A stretch of DNA of 19,760 nucleotides from Winogradskyella sp. (lineage in GTDB: Bacteria; Bacteroidota; Bacteroidia; Flavobacteriales; Flavobacteriaceae). Under the pieces are notes generated by a model. It saw only the letters and a list, made by a program, of their open reading frames with translations, did no database searches and was not told the DNA's origin. Shown in pieces: positions 15,133-19,760 of this stretch (its first letter is position 1; each line of letters begins with the position of its first letter). Position numbers and translations under genes: made by a program. The stretch is taken from assembly GCA_030149115.1 (NCBI GenBank), contig JASBSE010000198.1, positions 1 to 19,760 on the forward strand, written 5' to 3'.

Positions 15133-17109
15133 ATGAACATGAGAAAAATTCTACTTTTTGCTGTATTACTTTCTGTTTATGGGTCTTATTCTCAAGAATT
15201 AAAAAGTAATATTTCTGAAGAAAATAAACAACTCTTAGCAGAACTTAATGAACAAGAGGATTTAAGAAATACAAGAGTTAATACCTTTTTGTTAAATAAT
15301 CCTAGCGTTAAAGCCACATTGATAAATGATGAATCTAGATTAATGTACATATATGATGTGTTTAATGGCAAGCCGATTTACAAATCCACTGACAATTTAG
15401 AAGCTGCTAAGGCTACAAAAACAGCTGAACTTTGGGCTGGTGGTAGCTTGGGATTAAATTTAGATGGTACAGGTATGACTGTTGGTGTTTGGGATGGAGG
15501 ACCAGCAGACAACAATCACACAGAGTTTCAAAATTCTACTAACACGGCGACACGTGTAACCATAATCGATGCGGCTGTAGTTGATGGTGATACTGGTTTT
15601 AGTACGCATGGAACACATGTTACCGGAACTATATCTGCTAAGGGAGTAAATCCTAACGCTCACGGAATGGCATCTAATATTAGTGTTAAATCATATAATT
15701 GGACTAATGATGAATCAGAAATGATTTCTGCTGTTAATGCAGCAACTAACCCTATTATATTATCAAATCATTCCTATGGTGTACCAATTGACCAAGATGG
15801 TGGTACGCAACTTGATGCTTCATTTATAGGAGCATATACTCAAGATGCATTTGATGTGGATAATATAACCAGAAATAATCCTAAATATTTACCAGTATAT
15901 TCTGCAGGTAACTCTGGGCAAACTAGTTACTCAGGTGGTATGCTATCAGGTTATGATAAACTTACAAATGATAAGAATGCAAAAAATAGTTTAATCGTTG
16001 CTAATGCTAACCCTACGGCAGCTGAGCAGCCGCTTTTTAGTGGTAACTATGAATTAACAAATTTGGTTATAAACCAAAGTAGTAGTCAAGGTCCTACGGA
16101 TGATTTACGTATTAAACCTGATATTGCTGCTGATGGAACAAATTTAGAATCGCCAACTCCAAACGATACATATTCAACGTCTACAGGAACTTCCATGTCA
16201 GCACCTAATACTACTGGTACTTTAGCACTCTTACAACAATATTATAATCAAATAAATGGCGAATATATGAATTCTGCGACGCTTAAAGCTTTAATTTGTC
16301 ATACAGCTATTGATGATAATGCAGCTATTGGTCCAGATCCTAAGTTTGGTTGGGGGTTTTTAAATGCTAGAGTTGCCGCACAAACTATAAATGCAGCAGA
16401 CAACTCTCAAGCTGTTGTCGATGAATTAACCTTAGATCAGGGTGCTACATACACTTTTACTTTTTCTGCTCAGGCAGGGGAGAAGTTGTCTGCAACTATA
16501 TGTTGGACTGATATGCCGGGTAATATAGCTAATGGTCCAGCTAATGACCCTACACCAAGATTAGTAAACGATTTAGATTTAAGAATTTCTGATGGAACAA
16601 CAACTTATATGCCATGGAAGCTGGATTTTTCTGGTAGTGCATTTACCAATTCAAAAGGAGATAACATTGTTGATAATATAGAGAGGGTTGATATTGAGGT
16701 TCCTACTACAGGTATGTATACATTAACTGTTTCACACAAAGGCACGTTACAGGGAACTGAAGGAGGTCCTTTCGACCCTCAAAGCCAAGATTATTCTTTA
16801 ATAATTACAGGTAATAACCTAACTTTAAGTGTGGATGAAAATGACCTTGCTAGAAAACTAGCAGTATATCCTAACCCATCTAATGGAACTTTTACTATAA
16901 CATTTGAATCTAATTTAAATAGTGTAAATAACAATGTAAAAGTAGATGTTTACGATTTACAGGGTAGATTAGTTTATAATAACAACTATGCTAATACTTC
17001 ATCAATTTTTAAGGAAACAATTACAATGGAAAATGCTAAAGCAGGTGTTTACATGGTCAACATTTCTGAAGGACATAGAACAACTTCACATAAATTGGTT
17101 ATAGAATAA
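15133..17109 (+). CDS. Secreted S8-family (subtilase) serine protease with T9SS sorting domain
   Basis: A 658-residue secreted endopeptidase. The signal peptide ends near SYSQ (20-21), and a short propeptide-like region precedes the catalytic domain (about 100-425). The triad is visible: Asp121 in VGVWDGGP, His159 in STHGTHVTGT and Ser354 in GTSMSAPNTTG. The oxyanion Asn is probably Asn260 in YSAGNSG. A beta-rich, jelly-roll-like domain follows (about 430-560: TFTFSAQAGEKLSATICWTD, TPRLVNDLDLRI, GMYTLTVSHKG). This combination is seen in KP-43-like subtilases. The C-terminus (about 575-658) is a T9SS type A sorting domain (LAVYPNPSNGTFTI, VDVYDLQGRLVY, AGVYMVNISEG, SHKLVIE), so the enzyme should be exported by the type IX system and anchored or released outside the cell. 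It is flanked by two terminators and is thus probably its own transcription unit. Confidence 0.96.
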   Translation: MNMRKILLFAVLLSVYGSYSQELKSNISEENKQLLAELNEQEDLRNTRVNTFLLNNPSVKATLINDESRLMYIYDVFNGKPIYKSTDNLEAAKATKTAELWAGGSLGLNLDGTGMTVGVWDGGPADNNHTEFQNSTNTATRVTIIDAAVVDGDTGFSTHGTHVTGTISAKGVNPNAHGMASNISVKSYNWTNDESEMISAVNAATNPIILSNHSYGVPIDQDGGTQLDASFIGAYTQDAFDVDNITRNNPKYLPVYSAGNSGQTSYSGGMLSGYDKLTNDKNAKNSLIVANANPTAAEQPLFSGNYELTNLVINQSSSQGPTDDLRIKPDIAADGTNLESPTPNDTYSTSTGTSMSAPNTTGTLALLQQYYNQINGEYMNSATLKALICHTAIDDNAAIGPDPKFGWGFLNARVAAQTINAADNSQAVVDELTLDQGATYTFTFSAQAGEKLSATICWTDMPGNIANGPANDPTPRLVNDLDLRISDGTTTYMPWKLDFSGSAFTNSKGDNIVDNIERVDIEVPTTGMYTLTVSHKGTLQGTEGGPFDPQSQDYSLIITGNNLTLSVDENDLARKLAVYPNPSNGTFTITFESNLNSVNNNVKVDVYDLQGRLVYNNNYANTSSIFKETITMENAKAGVYMVNISEGHRTTSHKLVIE

Positions 17110-17131
17110 TTTTTAATAATAAATAAAAAAC

Positions 17132-17163
17132 AAAGGCCAACATATATTTGTTGGTCTTTTTTT
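17132..17163 (+). terminator. Rho-independent terminator of the S8 protease gene
   Basis: An 11-bp stem (AAAGGCCAACA with TGTTGGTCTTT, one G-T wobble) has a 6-base loop and runs directly into a stretch of seven T (17157-17163). It starts 23 bases after the protease stop. Confidence 0.92.
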
Positions 17164-17240
17164 GTGTTAAGTAAATTGTAATTCTTCTCGTTAAAACAAT
17201 AATTTATAGTTTACTTTGTTTTTAGTTTATATTTAAATAG

Positions 17241-19208
17241 ATGCTACGTAATATTCTCTTAACCCTTATTTTTAGTTTCTTTATAGCTAATGTCAATGCT
17301 CAGATTGAACTGAATAGCACTAACGCTCCCAGAGGTTCGCGGAACAAAAATGATTCTACCGACGCAAAAAGATCTCGAGGCTTTAAAGATGTTGCATCTA
17401 TAGATATGTATTTACGGTTTAATACTGAAGTAGATACATCTATTGTTGATACCACTTTAACAATAAAAAAGGATTACAGGTTTAACTACCTTCAGAAGGA
17501 TAACTTTGGTTTAATGCCATTTGCCAACATTGGCCAGACATATAATTCTTTGAGTTTTAACTCTATCAATAATAATACTAATCCTTTGTTTGGAGCCAGA
17601 GCAAGACATTTCAATTATTTTGAAGAAGAAGACATAAAATATTATGAGGTACCTACGCCATGGACAAGGCTAACGTACAAAACAGCTTTTGAACAAGGGC
17701 AAATGCTAGACGCCTTTTTTTCAGTAAATCTCTCTAAGCAATTTAATTTTTCAATTGCTTATAAAGGATTAAGATCTTTAGGTAATTATCAAGATGCACT
17801 TACAAGCACCGGTAATTTTAGATTTACAACAAATTATCAAACCAAGAATAAAAGGTATAAAGCCAAAGGTCATATCGTAATGCAAGATTTACTCAATCAA
17901 GAGAATGGAGGAATTAGAGATGAAGATATCGAAAATTTCACCTCTGGTGATGAAGAGTTTTTGGACAGATCTGTTTTTGATATGAATTTTGAAAATGCTG
18001 AAAGTATTTTAAAAGGCAAGCGATTCTTTTTAAATCATTCCTACGATGTGTTTAACAAAAAAGATTCAATTAGTAACAATAGACTAACTGTTATAAATGA
18101 AGTGTCTTTTGAAGACAAATATTTTCAATACTATCAAAACTCACCTTCCATTGATTATTTTGGGGATTCTTTCACAGGTAGGATTAATGATAGGGTTACA
18201 ATCGAAGACTTTAAATCAAAAGTATATATTGAATATCTTAATGATCTTTTGGGTAAAGTTAGTTTCGGTATCAACTATACAGATATCAATTATGGATACG
18301 ATAGTGTAGTTTTGTTGGCTAATGAAATGATTCCAAACAGAATTAAAGCTAATTATTTTGGAATAGATGCATCATATAGTAAAAGTCTCAAATCTATAAG
18401 TCTAAACAGTAAGGCAGGTTTGAATTTATCGGATGAGTTTGTAGGAAGTTATGTTGACGCAGAACTTAGATTGAAAATAAACAATGATATAAATGTTTCT
18501 GGAGGTATCAATATTGGATCGAGATTACCTAATTACAACTACCTTCTATATCAAAGTGATTATACTAATTATAATTGGTATAATTTAGATGAATATAGAA
18601 ATATAAATACCCAACAGGTCAGATTTAATGTTGAGTCTCAAAAAATCTTCAATGCCTCTTTAGATATTTCTAATGTTGAAAATTACACTTACTTTAATTT
18701 GGCGGAAGTTAATAGTGATAATATTAAGGTAATTAAGCCGCAACAGTATAATAGTTCAATACAGTATTTAAGACTAAAAGCACAAAGGGAATTTAAAGTA
18801 GGTAAGTTTGCGTTGGATAATACAATAATGTATCAGAATGTTTTAAGTGATGCTGAAGTATTGAATGTACCAACCTTCATAGCTAGGAACACACTTTATT
18901 ATTCTAATTATATTTTTAAGAAAGCTATGCAACTCCAAACAGGAGTGACCTTTAATTATTTTACAGAATATAATATGAATGGATATGATCCTTTGCTTGC
19001 AGAATTCTATACTCAAAATACAACTAAGATTGGAGGTTTTCCAAGATTAGATTTTTTTATCAATGCCAAAGTAAGACAGACGCGTATTTTTTTCAAAGCA
19101 GAGCACTTTAATTCTTCATTTACTGGTTACGATTATTTCTCAGCGCCTAACCATCCCTATAGAGATTTTACTATACGTTTTGGTTTAGTCTGGGATTTCT
19201 TTTTATAG
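17241..19208 (+). CDS. Predicted outer-membrane beta-barrel, Bacteroidota 'putative porin' type
   Basis: A 655-residue protein with signal peptide MLRNILLTLIFSFFIANVNA, cleaved before Gln21. A short polar, basic region follows (PRGSRNKNDSTDAKRSRGF). Then comes a long series of alternating aromatic and polar strands, such as NFSIAYKGLRSLGNY, RFTTNYQTKNKRYK, KVSFGINYTDINYGY and MQLQTGVTFNYFTEYNM. The protein ends in RFGLVWDFFL, an aromatic C-terminal strand as needed for barrel insertion by BAM. There is no plug or TonB box, so it is not TonB-dependent. It resembles the 'putative porin' (Porin_10-like) group; pore function is inferred from that. A near-consensus TTACTTTG (17211-17218) lies 22 bases before the ATG. 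The last visible gene before the rRNA operon, it has no convincing terminator after it. Confidence 0.85.
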   Translation: MLRNILLTLIFSFFIANVNAQIELNSTNAPRGSRNKNDSTDAKRSRGFKDVASIDMYLRFNTEVDTSIVDTTLTIKKDYRFNYLQKDNFGLMPFANIGQTYNSLSFNSINNNTNPLFGARARHFNYFEEEDIKYYEVPTPWTRLTYKTAFEQGQMLDAFFSVNLSKQFNFSIAYKGLRSLGNYQDALTSTGNFRFTTNYQTKNKRYKAKGHIVMQDLLNQENGGIRDEDIENFTSGDEEFLDRSVFDMNFENAESILKGKRFFLNHSYDVFNKKDSISNNRLTVINEVSFEDKYFQYYQNSPSIDYFGDSFTGRINDRVTIEDFKSKVYIEYLNDLLGKVSFGINYTDINYGYDSVVLLANEMIPNRIKANYFGIDASYSKSLKSISLNSKAGLNLSDEFVGSYVDAELRLKINNDINVSGGINIGSRLPNYNYLLYQSDYTNYNWYNLDEYRNINTQQVRFNVESQKIFNASLDISNVENYTYFNLAEVNSDNIKVIKPQQYNSSIQYLRLKAQREFKVGKFALDNTIMYQNVLSDAEVLNVPTFIARNTLYYSNYIFKKAMQLQTGVTFNYFTEYNMNGYDPLLAEFYTQNTTKIGGFPRLDFFINAKVRQTRIFFKAEHFNSSFTGYDYFSAPNHPYRDFTIRFGLVWDFFL

Positions 19209-19299
19209 TTTACCAAATTATTTTTTGATAGATGTATTTGTCCGTCAGCTCCTTAAGCTGCGTAATAAAATTTTTCTTCAATAAAAGGTTAAAAAGTAT

Positions 19300-19329
19300 T
19301 TGGTAGTAAAGAAAAGGGTTATATATTTG
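19300..19329 (+). promoter_or_regulatory. rRNA operon promoter P1
   Basis: TTG at 19300-19302, a 19-base spacer, then TATATTTG at 19322-19329: an exact match to the Bacteroidota promoter consensus. It is embedded in a 31-base segment repeated at P2. In the 427-base stretch 19209-19635, which has no protein gene, I see this promoter, P2 and the rRNA leader. Confidence 0.85.
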
Positions 19330-19425
19330 CAGCCCCTTAACGGATACAATGCGACGAGTTAGGGTGCGTTCATTCTCAAGAAAAGGCATCGAAAAAAAAT
19401 AAATTTAAATTTTTTCAAAAAGATG

Positions 19426-19456
19426 TTGTGGGAATAAAAAAAGGGTTTTATATTTG
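19426..19456 (+). promoter_or_regulatory. rRNA operon promoter P2
   Basis: TTG at 19426-19428, a 20-base spacer, then TATATTTG at 19449-19456. The initially transcribed sequence (ACCCGCTTAACG) closely copies that after P1 (AGCCCCTTAACG). The -7 elements of P1 and P2 are 127 bases apart. Confidence 0.85.
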
Positions 19457-19459
19457 CAC

Positions 19460-19635
19460 CCGCTTAACGAAATAAGGTTAAGAAAAAGTAAAGAAAAAGT
19501 TCATTAACATATTGAATTGACAGCGTAAAAACCAACTGGAAACGGTTGGTAAAAACAAGAGAATAGATCATTTAGAGTACTGAGATAATTCCTATTAAGT
19601 TGTTAAGAGAATAAGTCGCAAGACTTAAAAATTTA
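19460..19635 (+). other. rRNA operon leader with two GNRA-tetraloop hairpins
   Basis: Leader RNA between P2 and 16S. A hairpin at 19531-19550 has an 8-bp stem (ACCAAC with GTTGGT plus two inner pairs) and a GAAA loop. A second at 19612-19627 has a perfect 6-bp stem TAAGTC/GACTTA and a GCAA loop, ending eight bases before the mature 16S. GTTCATTAACAT around 19499-19510 resembles the conserved leader element of flavobacterial rRNA operons and may play a boxA-like antitermination role. The 5' arm of the 16S processing stem should also lie here. Confidence 0.6.
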
Positions 19636-19760
19636 ACGATGAAGAGTTTGATCCTGGCTCAGGATGAACGCTAGCGGCAGGCCTAACACATGCAAGTCGA
19701 ACGGTAACAGGAAAAAGCTTGCTTTTTTGCTGACGAGTGGCGCACGGGTGCGTAACGCGT
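19636..19760 (+). rRNA. rrs: 16S ribosomal RNA, first ~125 bases (cut by the right edge)
   Basis: GAAGAGTTTGATCCTGGCTC at 19641-19660 is the universal 5' region of bacterial 16S rRNA, followed by AGGATGAACGCTAGCGGCAG, GCCTAACACATGCAAGTCGA and the flavobacterial-style ACGGTAACAGG with a short V1 hairpin (AAAAAGCTTGCTTTTTTGCT). Then comes GACGAGTGGCGCACGGGTGC. The mature 5' end was placed at 19636 by alignment with E. coli numbering (G6 = 19641) and may be off by a few bases. The rest of the operon is beyond the window. Confidence 0.98.

Noticed and set aside
19246..19260. Possible terminator hairpin after the porin gene (CAGCT/AGCTG)
   Set aside because: The stem is only 5 bp and no T-tract follows directly; too weak to call.
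1..19760. CRISPR array, insertion sequence, integrase, prophage, toxin-antitoxin pair or defence island
   Set aside because: No regularly spaced repeats, transposase or recombinase motifs, terminal inverted repeats or nuclease/toxin pairs were seen on either strand. Gene content is of ordinary chromosomal type.

Overview
The window looks like an ordinary chromosomal segment of a member of the Bacteroidota, almost certainly a Flavobacteriaceae (marine-type relatives are plausible; the genus cannot be fixed from here). The reasons are: AT-rich DNA, a SusC/SusD outer-membrane pair, a type IX secretion (T9SS) sorting domain on a secreted protease, several Bacteroidota-type lipoproteins, promoters of the form TTG-N19/20-TAnnTTTG, few Shine-Dalgarno sequences, and the first ~125 bases of a 16S rRNA gene of flavobacterial type at the right edge.

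Layout. (1) Bases 1-464, minus: 5' part of a secreted or anchored protein cut by the left edge. (2) 575-2284, plus: a YqaE/Pmp3 small membrane protein, an unrecognised lipoprotein, and lipB (octanoyltransferase). (3) 2281-9330, minus: a 93-residue two-helix membrane protein, a Kir-type potassium channel, a YejK/NdpA-like nucleoid-associated protein, an OmpA-family protein, a large lipoprotein with a propeller-like C-terminal half, and rnhB (RNase HII). lipB converges on this block with overlapping stop codons. (4) 9545-15006, plus: a tight susC-susD-lipoprotein operon ending in a strong terminator. (5) 15133-17109, plus: an S8 (subtilase) protease with a T9SS tail and its own terminator. (6) 17241-19208, plus: an outer-membrane beta-barrel resembling the Bacteroidota 'putative porin' family. 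(7) 19209-19760: two tandem near-identical rRNA promoters, a leader with two GNRA-tetraloop hairpins, and the 5' end of 16S rRNA.

How the genes fit together. The right half is an outer-membrane uptake and secretion neighbourhood: SusCD-type importer, surface lipoprotein, secreted protease and porin. No glycoside hydrolase, polysaccharide lyase, sulfatase or SusR/ECF-type regulator is present, so a peptide or protein substrate is a reasonable but unproven guess. The left half mixes housekeeping functions (lipoylation, RNase HII) with envelope and ion-channel genes.

I found no defence island, CRISPR array, transposon, integrase, tRNA or phage gene. The least explained items are the Kir channel with its small membrane partner, the 240-residue third gene of the susCD operon, the 787-residue lipoprotein and the duplicated rRNA promoter.
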